Source: Saprospiraceae bacterium
Lineage (GTDB): Bacteria > Bacteroidota > Bacteroidia > Chitinophagales > Saprospiraceae
Assembly: GCA_016714895.1 (NCBI GenBank)
Contig: JADKBV010000011.1
Span: 1,302,001 to 1,366,000, forward strand
Reading direction: 5' to 3'
DNA length: 64,000 nt
Shown here piece by piece: positions 16,687-24,943 of this stretch (position 1 is the first letter of the stretch; every line of letters starts with the position of its first letter). The notes beneath the pieces are model-generated. The model had not been told where the DNA came from, did not search any database, and saw only the letters and a program-made list of their open reading frames with translations. Made by a program: the position numbers and the translations under genes.

Positions 16687-17544
16687 TTATTGGATTTTGA
16701 TTTTCGGCAAACCGATTTTTTTGGTCTTTTTTTCCGGTGAGGATGATGAAGGTTCGGAAGATTTACCCTCCTTTCCGGTATCGTCATTCAGATACGGACA
16801 CTCAGGACCAAAAAGTTGGTCGATAGATGTTTCAGCTAATGATGGCAAACTTTCAAACGTTTTCCGGGACAACATTTTTTTGACCGGACTATCGTCATAT
16901 CCGATCGATACCACGGCAACTTTCATTTGTCCATCCACAAGTCTTACATAAGCTTCAACGGGTGCTTTATATTTTCTGACACCGGCTTCAAAGGGGTAGT
17001 TCGGAAGGGTTATATCCTCGCTGTCATTCCATTTTTTATCATACTCTATAAAACCGTTGTAAATGACATCTCCGGTTCTGTCTGTCCGGTTTTGAGACAC
17101 ATCCGGAAAAGAAATGTCATAGACCCAGGATACATTTTTAAAATCCACAAATACTTTGATCGGTTCTTTACGGATGAGGTCGAGGGTCTGTTGTTTTAAA
17201 TCCTCTGAGGTAAGGGTTTTGGCGCCAACCACTTCGCTTCCGGTGACAAAATACCGTGAAAACTTCCAGGCTTCACCGGCACTGCCTCTGACATAGATGG
17301 CGAGACCGATGATTTTTTTGGATACTCCGTTTTCTTTGACCGTTGTTGCTGCAACTACTCTTTTGGCCATATTGGCAAACTGATATCCCGGTTCTTTTTC
17401 GAGCTTCCAGTCATTTTGAACCGAAGCCGTGGCGATTTTTCCATGGTAGGTTTTTACGTCCTGAAGGACTTTGACATCCGTTGGAAAGGACTGAGCAAAA
17501 AGAAATACAGGGGATAACAATACTATAAAAAGGATATGTTTCAT
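16687..17544 (-). CDS. Secreted protein of unknown function
   Basis: 285 residues with an N-terminal signal peptide (MKHILFIVLLSPVFLFAQS). The mature part is mixed alpha/beta, with a Ser-rich then Lys-rich C-terminal tail (EPSSSSPEKKTKKIG). No family was recognised. It is probably periplasmic or exported, next to another secreted protein on the same strand. Confidence 0.65.
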   Translation of the reverse strand: MKHILFIVLLSPVFLFAQSFPTDVKVLQDVKTYHGKIATASVQNDWKLEKEPGYQFANMAKRVVAATTVKENGVSKKIIGLAIYVRGSAGEAWKFSRYFVTGSEVVGAKTLTSEDLKQQTLDLIRKEPIKVFVDFKNVSWVYDISFPDVSQNRTDRTGDVIYNGFIEYDKKWNDSEDITLPNYPFEAGVRKYKAPVEAYVRLVDGQMKVAVVSIGYDDSPVKKMLSRKTFESLPSLAETSIDQLFGPECPYLNDDTGKEGKSSEPSSSSPEKKTKKIGLPKIKIQ

Positions 17545-17649
17545 AATAATATTTTTGATGATGTGGGGAAAAATACACCGGAGTTTTTCTGTCCCGGTGT
17601 ATATATCGAAAATGAAAAAATATGTTCAGGGATTTTGGGTGTTTGCTTT

Positions 17650-19107
17650 TTACAATACCGGTTTTTTACAACCCGATCCTTTGCCGTAGGTTGACAGACC
17701 CAGTTTGACGGCATCTTCCAGCGCCATACGGTGTAGCCAGATTTCTGCGTCTTTAGATACCGAACTTGCCTGCAATGGTAGACCGAACATAGATCGGAGT
17801 TGGTTGGCACCGCTGTTGGAAACTTTGGCTGCAGCATCAACTTCTGCTCTGGATATTTCGACCCGGCCAAAATATTTTTCAGCCCAAGGTTTGTTGACAT
17901 CGAGTTTTATTTCCTGAGAATAATTATTACCGGATTCTCTGGTGACGTAATTTGCATAATCTTCCATTTCGTCCAGTTTGAGGCCGGTGGCATATTCCTG
18001 ATAGTCGTATTTTTTGTGTCCTACAAACAAATTGTTTTTCAGGGTTACGGTTTTGCACTGTTTGATATTATTGACACCACCGTAATCACTGAATCCAAAA
18101 ACATTATTTTCAGCTACCAGGGTCAGCGCATTGTCAAACATGATGCTGTTGCCGCCAAAACTTCCGATGGCATCATATTTCCAGGAAAAAAGGATGGTAT
18201 TATTGCGCACTGTGTAAGACGGTTGACCGGTGGCACCGTGATGATTGCTTTTGCACATGATACCTTCACCGGTATTGTTGACGATGAGGTTGTTTTCGAT
18301 GATGGCTGACCCGTCTTTACCCACCTGAACATCCAGAGCTCCCTGGGTAGGAGCGGTATTGGTGATGACACAGTTTTTAACGATTACTTTGGTTCCGCTG
18401 CCCGTTCTGATTTTGATGCCCGGCGTATTGGGGGTAGGGTTGAGGCCTTTTTCAGCACTTGCTTTGCGACGGATAAACTCTTCTTTGGCGTCGGAATAAT
18501 AATTTCTGGCGCCATTGTCGACGATGATACCATCGATGAGGATTTCGCCTTTCCAGTCCTTATATCCTTTGTCCGTGAGGATGCCGATTCTTTCGGTAGT
18601 CAATCCTTTAGAGATATCGTTGGTTCCTGAAAATACCGTTTTGTATTGACCCCAAGGATCCCTTTTGGTAAAGTCAGGACTATAACCGCCGATAATAGAA
18701 AAAGGTACCGAAAATACATCCGAACTTTGGTCTGCTTTGCTGGTGTAGACGCCGGCAGCGATGTGGACTACATCACCGGGTTTGATGGACATGGCTATCG
18801 CAGCAATATCTTTGGCTGGTGCTTCTTTGGTGGCATCCTTACCTTTGCCGTCAGGTCGGATATAAAAATGAGTGACATTGGTTGAAGAAGAATTGGAGGA
18901 AGTACTTTTTTCCGAAGCAGAAGATTTGGAAGAAGAAGATGAGGTTTTTGGTGTCGGAGCTACAGACTCTTTGATCTCTTTAGCATCCTTTGTGGTTTGA
19001 GAAATGGTTTTGGAAGTATTGTTGATACTTTTTTTCAGTTTATCAAGTTGCGCGTCGACCTGAACAAAATGGAAAGTAACAAAGAAAAACAAAATAACGA
19101 TTCGCAT
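17650..19107 (-). CDS. Secreted right-handed beta-helix protein
   Basis: 485 residues with a signal peptide (cleavage near VDAQ). A Ser/Lys/Thr-rich linker (about 40-75) is followed by a DUF1565-like opening (HFYIRPDGKGKDA) and the HIAAGVYTSK strand. Parallel beta-helix coils then carry NxI/NNxI ladders such as VIVKNCVITN, AIIENNLIVNNTGEG and VTLKNNLFVG. Such folds bind or cleave polysaccharides, but no lyase residues were identified. A TACCTTTG -7-like box lies at 19145-19138, about 30 bases before the ATG. Confidence 0.75.
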   Translation of the reverse strand: MRIVILFFFVTFHFVQVDAQLDKLKKSINNTSKTISQTTKDAKEIKESVAPTPKTSSSSSKSSASEKSTSSNSSSTNVTHFYIRPDGKGKDATKEAPAKDIAAIAMSIKPGDVVHIAAGVYTSKADQSSDVFSVPFSIIGGYSPDFTKRDPWGQYKTVFSGTNDISKGLTTERIGILTDKGYKDWKGEILIDGIIVDNGARNYYSDAKEEFIRRKASAEKGLNPTPNTPGIKIRTGSGTKVIVKNCVITNTAPTQGALDVQVGKDGSAIIENNLIVNNTGEGIMCKSNHHGATGQPSYTVRNNTILFSWKYDAIGSFGGNSIMFDNALTLVAENNVFGFSDYGGVNNIKQCKTVTLKNNLFVGHKKYDYQEYATGLKLDEMEDYANYVTRESGNNYSQEIKLDVNKPWAEKYFGRVEISRAEVDAAAKVSNSGANQLRSMFGLPLQASSVSKDAEIWLHRMALEDAVKLGLSTYGKGSGCKKPVL

Positions 19108-19224
19108 AATAGATGTGTTTTATAAATTTTAATGGCACAAAGGTATGTGGCCATTATGTCGTCAAAAACACTTATGTGGTGAAACGGGAAAAAGCTGTAG
19201 TAAAAAGGAAAATACTACGTTATT

Positions 19225-19260
19225 GCGCAAGATTGTACCTTGTCCCCGACAAACGTTGCC
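19225..19260 (+). repeat. Second REP-like family, copy A
   Basis: It shares the 27-base core TTGTACCTTGTCCCC-GACAAACGTTGC with 22984-23018. The left arm is GCGCAAG here instead of GGACAAG, so the hairpin is weaker in this copy. Confidence 0.7.
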
Positions 19261-19272
19261 TTGGCTAGGTTT

Positions 19273-19305
19273 TTGAACAATTCCCGGGAAATATTTGTAT
19301 ATTTG
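19273..19305 (+). promoter_or_regulatory. Candidate promoter for the sorting-domain gene pair
   Basis: TTG (19273-19275), 22 bases, then TATATTTG (19298-19305). Spacing is slightly long for the Bacteroidota consensus. It would give a leader of about 140 bases to the ATG at 19452. Confidence 0.4.
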
Positions 19306-19451
19306 CCTGTAGCAATCGTAAATTATATTTTAATGTTCTATATATCAAAAAATTACGCATGGCTTTTTGTTTTTTTGTCATGTGCTAAGAAATATAGTAA
19401 TTAAATTCCTTGTATTGTAAATGAAAATCTAACCAATTAAATTATAAACAA

Positions 19452-19877
19452 ATGAAATATTTTTATATTTTGAATTTAATTCTACTGGGGAATTTACTTA
19501 GTGCGCAACAACACGGTAGCATCTCTAGTGCTTCAATTTCTAACCGTGCCCCTTTTTCTGTCGGAGAGATTTATGTAGAAGGAAACCTAAGTGGATACCT
19601 TGGTGTATTTTCATTTTTAGTTGGCAATAATTTGCTGACATCATCTGTGGATATTGATATTGATGACGATTTTTCGATCGTACCCAACCCAACCAATGGA
19701 AAATTTCAAATACAAACGGCTGGGAGTAGTATAAATAATATTCAGATAATTGATGCATCAGGTAAAATCATTAAGTCATTTCCAAATGATGTTCAGGGCG
19801 ACATCAGTGACTTATCACCAGGTTTATATTTTTTACAAATAAATCACAAAAAAACCTTCAAAATCATTAAAAAATAA
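19452..19877 (+). CDS. Small secreted protein with T9SS type A sorting domain
   Basis: 141 residues. A signal peptide ends at LLSAQ, and only about 45 residues separate it from a C-terminal type A sorting domain: FSIVPNPTNGKFQI, NNIQIIDASGKII, LSPGLYFLQI and the terminal KTFKIIKK. T9SS would export it and attach it to the cell surface or release it. The very short passenger region gives no clue to function. Five bases separate it from the next gene. Confidence 0.85.
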   Translation: MKYFYILNLILLGNLLSAQQHGSISSASISNRAPFSVGEIYVEGNLSGYLGVFSFLVGNNLLTSSVDIDIDDDFSIVPNPTNGKFQIQTAGSSINNIQIIDASGKIIKSFPNDVQGDISDLSPGLYFLQINHKKTFKIIKK

Positions 19878-19882
19878 TCTTT

Positions 19883-20677
19883 ATGAAAAAATTAATTTTA
19901 AGTATTGCATGTTACCTTATTTGGTTTTCATTACAAGCTCAGGTTCCACAAGCTTTTAGTTTTCAAGGTGTAGCATTTGATGCCAATGGAAAGCCTGTAG
20001 CAGATAAAGATATTTCTATAAAGGCAGAAATTTTAAACGGTTCGCCCACAGGAAATGTTGATTTTAGTGAGACACACTCTACGACCACGAATGCCAATGG
20101 ATTATATTCATTAAGCATTGGACTTGGTGCAGTATCTTCAGGTACTTTTGATAACATCGATTGGTCAACCAGTCAAAAATATTTATCCATTTCTATCGAT
20201 CCCAATGGGGGCAACAATTTTCTGGCCGTAGGTCTGAGTCAATTGTTAAGTGTGCCTTATGCATTGGTTTCAGGTAGCTCTTTAGATACTAAACCCAAGA
20301 TTTATGTTAAATCAGCACCGTTTGGTGGAACAGCTATAGTAAAAAATAAGCAGGACTTCAGTGGATTAGGTAGTATAAAATATGTTTATGAATGGATACA
20401 AGGTACACCCGAAGACATATATGTGGTTTATGACGGACTTCCTGACAACATAAATATTTTTACAAATGCAGTAGGTGGATTTGGTTTGGATACCCCTGAA
20501 GAAAGTACAACAAAATTTGAAATTATTTCAGATGGCATTTTGAAAAGACAATCCTTTTTAGGAGTAGCTGATAAAAATATAAATGTACCAATCGGAACGT
20601 ATCAGTTAACTTTGGTTTTTGAGACAAAAGATGGTGAAGTTTTAGCTACATTACCTTATAAATTAATAGTTGAATAA
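19883..20677 (+). CDS. Secreted protein of a Bacteroidota surface family
   Basis: 264 residues with a signal peptide (cleavage near LQAQ). Residues about 25-135 carry a pattern frequent in Bacteroidota exported proteins: FSFQGVAFDANGKPVADKDI, NANGLYSLSIGLG, KYLSISIDPNGG and QLLSVPYAL. The C-terminal half is beta-rich and unrecognised, without a sorting domain. It is co-directional with and 5 bases from the type A sorting protein, so the two may act together outside the cell. Confidence 0.7.
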   Translation: MKKLILSIACYLIWFSLQAQVPQAFSFQGVAFDANGKPVADKDISIKAEILNGSPTGNVDFSETHSTTTNANGLYSLSIGLGAVSSGTFDNIDWSTSQKYLSISIDPNGGNNFLAVGLSQLLSVPYALVSGSSLDTKPKIYVKSAPFGGTAIVKNKQDFSGLGSIKYVYEWIQGTPEDIYVVYDGLPDNINIFTNAVGGFGLDTPEESTTKFEIISDGILKRQSFLGVADKNINVPIGTYQLTLVFETKDGEVLATLPYKLIVE

Positions 20678-20804
20678 TTTAAAGTTACCAAAATATCAAT
20701 AGTTTTTCGGTGCTAAAGGCGCCAGCATTGGGCTTTAATACCGGACCAAGGGTTTGCCTGATAAAGCCTGATATAAAGTAAATACTGCCAGCAACAGATA
20801 CCGT

Positions 20805-20831
20805 TGCTGGCGCAAGTTTGCAACTTGTGCC
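20805..20831 (-). repeat. REP-like hairpin upstream of the transposase, copy 1
   Basis: Reverse-complement copy of the unit at 21611, with arms GGCGCAAGTT and AACTTGTGCC. It is followed by CTGGCTAAC. It is the first half of a local tandem duplication of about 87 bp (20805-20891 and 20893-20976), each half ending in TTTTTGGTAAGAATTTTGT. Confidence 0.85.
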
Positions 20832-20892
20832 TGGCTAACATTACTATTACTTTAGTATCTTTTTGGTAAGAATTTTGTTAGAATTATCAAGT

Positions 20893-20919
20893 TGCTGGCG
20901 CAAGTTTGCAACTTGTGCC
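20893..20919 (-). repeat. REP-like hairpin upstream of the transposase, copy 2
   Basis: Identical hairpin to the copy at 20805, in the same orientation, and again followed by CTGGCTAAC. Together with the downstream copies it brackets the transposase gene in inverted orientation. Confidence 0.85.
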
Positions 20920-21003
20920 TGGCTAACTTTACTTTTACCATAATTTCTTTTTGGTAAGAATTTTGTAAGCATTTTCTTATTAACTCAACATTTATAAGAG
21001 GAC

Positions 21004-21591
21004 ATGAGCACCAAGTACAAATTTTTAGATCATGAGGCTATCTATTTTGTAAGTTTTGCGACAGTATTATAGGTAGATGTTTTTACCAGGCCAACTTATA
21101 ATGATATATTTATCGATAGTATGAGATATTGTCAGCAAAATAAAGGACTAAACCTGCATGCCTGGTGTCTGATGAGTAATCATGCCCATTTGGTGTTTTC
21201 CAGGTCAGGTCAAATCAGCCATTCCGATATACTAAGGGATCTTAAAAAATATACTTCAAAAAAAGTCCTGGAAGCGATAGAAAATAATCCTTCAGAAAGC
21301 AGAAAAGAATGGATGTTGAACATTTTTAAAACCGCAGGTCAAAATAATTTCAACAATAAAGAATATCAATTTTGGCAACAAAACAATCATCCGATTGAAC
21401 TTTTTAGTCCTTTAGTGACGTTTCAAAAAATAGATTATATCCATAATAATCCGGTAGTGGCAGGTATAGTGCATGAACCTGAACACTATATACTTAGTAG
21501 TGCCACGAATTACTCAGGTAAAAAGGGTGTTTTGGATGTTGAAGTATTAGAAAGACCTATGAGTTTGGAAGGATATATTTTTGGTTATTAA
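21004..21591 (+). pseudogene. REP-associated tyrosine transposase (RAYT, Y1_Tnp) with in-frame stop
   Basis: From the ATG at 21004 the frame encodes MSTKYKFLDHEAIYFVSFAT, the usual RAYT N-terminus. It then meets TAG at 21070-21072 where VDVFTR should continue. Beyond the stop the frame is open to 21591, and an ATG at 21121 would give 156 residues. These keep the HUH motif (NHAHLVF) and the YIHNNPVVAG region with the expected catalytic Tyr, but lack the first beta strand. RAYTs nick and move REP hairpins; five matching hairpins lie within 0.3 kb on both sides. Probably inactivated recently. Confidence 0.85.
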
Positions 21592-21610
21592 ATGGAAAGG
21601 AATTAAGTAT

Positions 21611-21638
21611 GGCACAAGTTGCAAACTTGCGCCAGCAT
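21611..21638 (+). repeat. REP-like hairpin downstream of the transposase, copy 3
   Basis: A 28-bp unit, GGCACAAGTT-GCA-AACTTGCGCC plus AGCAT, 20 bases after the transposase stop. It is inverted relative to the two upstream copies. Confidence 0.85.
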
Positions 21639-21665
21639 CAGTATGTATTTGGTTATTAATGGAAT

Positions 21666-21693
21666 GGCACAAGTTGCAAACTTGCGCCAGCAT
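21666..21693 (+). repeat. REP-like hairpin, copy 4
   Basis: Identical to the unit at 21611, in the same orientation, with 27 bases between them. Confidence 0.85.
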
Positions 21694-21712
21694 TGGGAAT
21701 GTAATTAAGTAC

Positions 21713-21740
21713 GGCACAAGTTGCAAACTTGCGCCAGCAT
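21713..21740 (+). repeat. REP-like hairpin, copy 5
   Basis: Identical unit. It ends a few bases before the 3' end of the convergent YdeI-like gene, so it could also act as a transcript-end structure. Confidence 0.85.
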
Positions 21741-21746
21741 CAGGGT

Positions 21747-22340
21747 TTAGATTTTGGAACCCGGAAAATTAGCCCGTATATTTTTTGCTGCCAAATCAAC
21801 GGTTTGTTGTATCCGTTTATCTCTTGTTTCTTTTTGTTTCGCATTTAATATCCATTCGAGAATGCCCCGTTTTGCCGAAGGAGGAAATTTTTCCCAAAAA
21901 TCAAAAGCGGTTTTATTTTTATCAAAAAGCATTTTTAAATCTTCCGGAATGACTAATTTTTCAACTTCGTCCAGAGCCGACCACTTTCCGTTTTGTTTGG
22001 CCAGTTCTATGGCTTCCCATCCTGCGGGAGCGATCAAACCCAGAGCCGACAATTTTTCTACCTTGTTTTTATTGACCTTACTCCAATTGCTTTTTGGGTT
22101 TCTTTTTGAAATAAACTGATAATAGCTGATTTCATCCCGTTTATTGGCTTTGCTGTCGATCCATCCGAAACACAAGGCCTGGTCGACTGCTTCCGGATAA
22201 TATACACTGGGTACGCCACAGTCTTTTTTGTAGATGATCAGCCACACCGATTTTTGAGCTTGATGATGAACTTCCAGCCATTGGCGCCAAGACTTTTCAG
22301 AATCTGCATAAAAACATTGGATACCGTCTTTTGTCTCCAT
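21747..22340 (-). CDS. YdeI/OmpD-associated family protein
   Basis: 197 residues resembling the YdeI (bacteriocin-protection/OmpD-associated) family. It has the N-terminal SWRQWLEVHH and VWLIIYKK, the central ALCFGWIDSKANK, YYQFISKRNPKSNWSKVN, and the C-terminal FPPSAKRGILEWI with KQKETRDKRI. It is a soluble protein of unclear biochemical role. It starts two bases after the stop of the Crp-like regulator, so they form an operon. Confidence 0.85.
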   Translation of the reverse strand: METKDGIQCFYADSEKSWRQWLEVHHQAQKSVWLIIYKKDCGVPSVYYPEAVDQALCFGWIDSKANKRDEISYYQFISKRNPKSNWSKVNKNKVEKLSALGLIAPAGWEAIELAKQNGKWSALDEVEKLVIPEDLKMLFDKNKTAFDFWEKFPPSAKRGILEWILNAKQKETRDKRIQQTVDLAAKNIRANFPGSKI

Positions 22341-22342
22341 AT

Positions 22343-22924
22343 TTACCTTTCTTTTTTTAATCTGCTCAGGTGGACCGGGGTGATACCAAGATAAGAGGCA
22401 ATCATGTGTTGCGGAACCCGGTTGTGAATATTGGGAAAAACAGCAGAAATGTTGTCGTACCGTTCTTTGGGAGTCCGTGCATACATATTTTTTATCCGGT
22501 CATCCTGATAAATAAAATAATATTCAGCGATGAGACGGCCCATTTTCTGACCTTCTTTGAGATGTTGGTAACCCCAATCGATGGCGGAGCGGGGTAGTAC
22601 GATGGTTTCGGTATTTTCGAGAGCCATCAGACTGTAGGTAGCGGGTTGTCGGAGGATAAAATTGGCATAATCGGCGATAAACTGATTCTGCAGCGCAAAA
22701 TGAATGGTATGTTCCTGGCCTTCGTGGTCTGTGATCAATACCCTGATGATACCTTTGAGGATAAAATACACTTCATTGGGTAGCGTATCCGGACGATTGA
22801 TGACTTCATTTTTTTTAAATGATTGGGTATAGGTCAATGTCAGAAAGGATTGATATTCATCTTCTGATATGTCGATCATATGTTGTATGACCTCTTTAAA
22901 AGCAGGATGTTTTTTGGTGTGCAT
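22343..22924 (-). CDS. Crp/Fnr family transcriptional regulator
   Basis: 193 residues. An N-terminal cyclic-nucleotide-binding-like beta roll (about 25-115) has NEVYFILKGIIRVLI and HTIHFALQNQFI. A dimer helix follows, then a compact C-terminal helix-turn-helix (VPQHMIASYLGITPVHLSRL). The canonical cAMP-binding residues are not clearly present, so the ligand is unknown. It probably controls its own operon with the YdeI-like gene. Confidence 0.85.
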   Translation of the reverse strand: MHTKKHPAFKEVIQHMIDISEDEYQSFLTLTYTQSFKKNEVINRPDTLPNEVYFILKGIIRVLITDHEGQEHTIHFALQNQFIADYANFILRQPATYSLMALENTETIVLPRSAIDWGYQHLKEGQKMGRLIAEYYFIYQDDRIKNMYARTPKERYDNISAVFPNIHNRVPQHMIASYLGITPVHLSRLKKER

Positions 22925-22983
22925 ACACCCTAAATTCAGAAATGAGTCATTTGTTTAAAAAGGATGTTCAAATCTTCATGTTC

Positions 22984-23018
22984 GGACAAGTTTGTACCTT
23001 GTCCCCGACAAACGTTGC
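22984..23018 (+). repeat. Second REP-like family, copy B
   Basis: The hairpin GGACAAG-TTTGTAC-CTTGTCC is followed by CCGACAAACGTTGCT. It shares a 27-base core with 19225-19260. It lies between the Crp-like regulator's 5' end and the ABC-F gene's 3' end. Confidence 0.7.
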
Positions 23019-23061
23019 TGTCGACTGCTTCAAAGATTTATTTTACTTTTTTCCCTTTTCT

Positions 23062-24675
23062 TTAATAAATCGCACTTGCCTGAGCTTCCACATCTTTGTC
23101 ATCAATATATTCGTCAAAGGTTTTGAGTTTGTCCAAAAATCCTTTAGGGCCGAGCTCGATGACACGATTGGCAATGGTTTGGGTAAAGGTATGGTCACGC
23201 GAAGTAAACAAGACATTGCCGGGAAAATTGATCAGCGCATTGTTCAACGTTGTAATGGTCTCCAAATCCAGGTGGTTGGTAGGTTCGTCGAGAATCAATA
23301 CATTGGCTTCAGTCAGCATCATCCGGGAGATCATACATCTTACTTTTTCTCCACCGGAAAGGACATTGGACATTTTGAGCACTTCTTCACCGGAAAACAA
23401 CATTTTGCCCAAAAACCCACGGATGTAGGATTCATCTTTTTCAGCGGAATACTGGCGCAACCAATCGACAAGATTCATCGGTTCGTTCATAAAAAACCTG
23501 CTGTTTTCATTCGGCAGATATGATGTGGATATGGTTTGTCCCCATTCGATACTGCCGCTGTCAGGAGCGAGTTCTCCGGACAAAATTTGATGTATTGCCG
23601 TTGTAGCCAGACTGTTTTTGGAAATAAAGGTAATTTTATCATTGTGATTTACCGTAAAAGACAGATCCTTGATCAATGTTTCGCCATTAAAAGAATAGTT
23701 GAGTCCTCTGACGGTAAGGATTTCTTTTCCGGCTTCTCTGGCCATCTTATAGATGATACCGGGATATCTTCTCGATGAAGGTTTGATGTCTTCGAGATTG
23801 ATTTTTTCAAGCATTTTACGTCTGGAAGTTGCCTGTCTGGACTTGGAAGCATTGGCAGAAAACCGGTCAATGAAGGTCTGCATTTCTTTGATCTTTTCTT
23901 CCGCCTTTTTATTTGCTGATTGTTTTTGTCTGAGTGCCAGCTGACTGGATTCGTACCAGAAGGTATAATTACCGGTATACAACTGTATTTTTCCAAAATC
24001 GATATCTGCCACGTGCGTACTCACTGTGTCCAAAAAGTGTCTGTCGTGAGATACCACCAATACCAGATTTTTGAAGTCGAGCAAAAAATCTTCGAGCCAT
24101 CGGATGGTGTGCAAATCAAGGTCGTTGGTAGGCTCATCTAATATCAACACATCCGGATCTCCAAAAAGTGCCTGTGCCAGCAATACCCTTACTTTTTGAT
24201 TACCGTCAAGTTCGGATACCAGTTTGTAATGTTCTGATTCTTTGATGCCAATACCTGACAAAAGGTTGGCAGCGGAGGACTCTGCGTTCCATCCGTCCAT
24301 CTCAGCAAACTGTTCTTCGAGTTCTGAGGCGCGGAAACCATCGGCTTCAGAAAAATCTTCCTTCATATAGATGGCATCTTTTTCCAACATGATTTTCCAA
24401 AGGGTAGTGTGCCCCATCAGCACCGTGTTCAACACCGTGACATTATCGTACTCATGATGATTTTGTTTCAGGACAGCCATTCGTTTTCCGGTCTCGAGAG
24501 ACACCGAACCTTTATTGGGTTCAAGATCACCGGACAATATTTTCATAAAGGTGGATTTTCCTGCCCCGTTAGCACCGATGATACCATAACAATTGCCGGG
24601 TTTGAAAGTGACATTTACATCGTCAAAAATGATTCTTTTTCCGTACTGAAGGGAAATATTGTGGGCTGATAGCAT
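23062..24675 (-). CDS. ABC-F family ATPase (YbiT-like)
   Basis: 537 residues with two ABC domains and no membrane part, the ABC-F architecture that acts on ribosomes. Domain 1 has Walker A IIGANGAGKST, a variant signature SELDGNQKVRVLLAQ, and Walker B VLILDEPTNDLDL. A charged linker (about 240-300) follows. Domain 2 has a degenerate Walker A (FISKNSLATTA, lacking the usual GxGK), the signature LSGGEKVRC and Walker B VLILDEPTNHLDL. A TACCTTTG -7-like box lies at 24703-24696, 20 bases before the ATG. A role in translation is expected from the family; the exact function is unknown. Confidence 0.9.
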   Translation of the reverse strand: MLSAHNISLQYGKRIIFDDVNVTFKPGNCYGIIGANGAGKSTFMKILSGDLEPNKGSVSLETGKRMAVLKQNHHEYDNVTVLNTVLMGHTTLWKIMLEKDAIYMKEDFSEADGFRASELEEQFAEMDGWNAESSAANLLSGIGIKESEHYKLVSELDGNQKVRVLLAQALFGDPDVLILDEPTNDLDLHTIRWLEDFLLDFKNLVLVVSHDRHFLDTVSTHVADIDFGKIQLYTGNYTFWYESSQLALRQKQSANKKAEEKIKEMQTFIDRFSANASKSRQATSRRKMLEKINLEDIKPSSRRYPGIIYKMAREAGKEILTVRGLNYSFNGETLIKDLSFTVNHNDKITFISKNSLATTAIHQILSGELAPDSGSIEWGQTISTSYLPNENSRFFMNEPMNLVDWLRQYSAEKDESYIRGFLGKMLFSGEEVLKMSNVLSGGEKVRCMISRMMLTEANVLILDEPTNHLDLETITTLNNALINFPGNVLFTSRDHTFTQTIANRVIELGPKGFLDKLKTFDEYIDDKDVEAQASAIY

Positions 24676-24811
24676 GAAATATTCTGATTTTGCCGCAAAG
24701 GTAAGACAATATTTTGTTTTTTGGGTTTCAGGTCAGGGATTTGTCTTTCTTCACATTCTGTCATTTACATCGTTATATTCTTTTTTTCTATCACGGTCAA
24801 AAAAAAATGTG

Positions 24812-24819
24812 TACTTTTG
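24812..24819 (+). promoter_or_regulatory. Candidate -7 box of the adhesin operon
   Basis: TACTTTTG matches the Bacteroidota TAnnTTTG box, about 125 bases upstream of the ATG at 24944. No TTG is found at the expected distance, so support is partial. Confidence 0.35.
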
Positions 24820-24943
24820 TATCCGGTTTGCGGCGATCACTAAAACCTGAGAATTATTGATGACACAAACAGAACATGTCACATTTTTGCCCCCTGTGAC
24901 TTTTTTCCGAAAGGATAAAAGGTCTTCTTTATGGATTTTTTCC

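Larger units (their letters stand above)
19108..19451. other. Divergent intergenic region
   Basis: 344 bases between the beta-helix gene (minus) and the sorting-domain gene (plus). It carries a -7 box for the former, one copy of a second REP-like element (19225-19260), and a plus-strand promoter candidate at 19273-19305. Confidence 0.6.
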
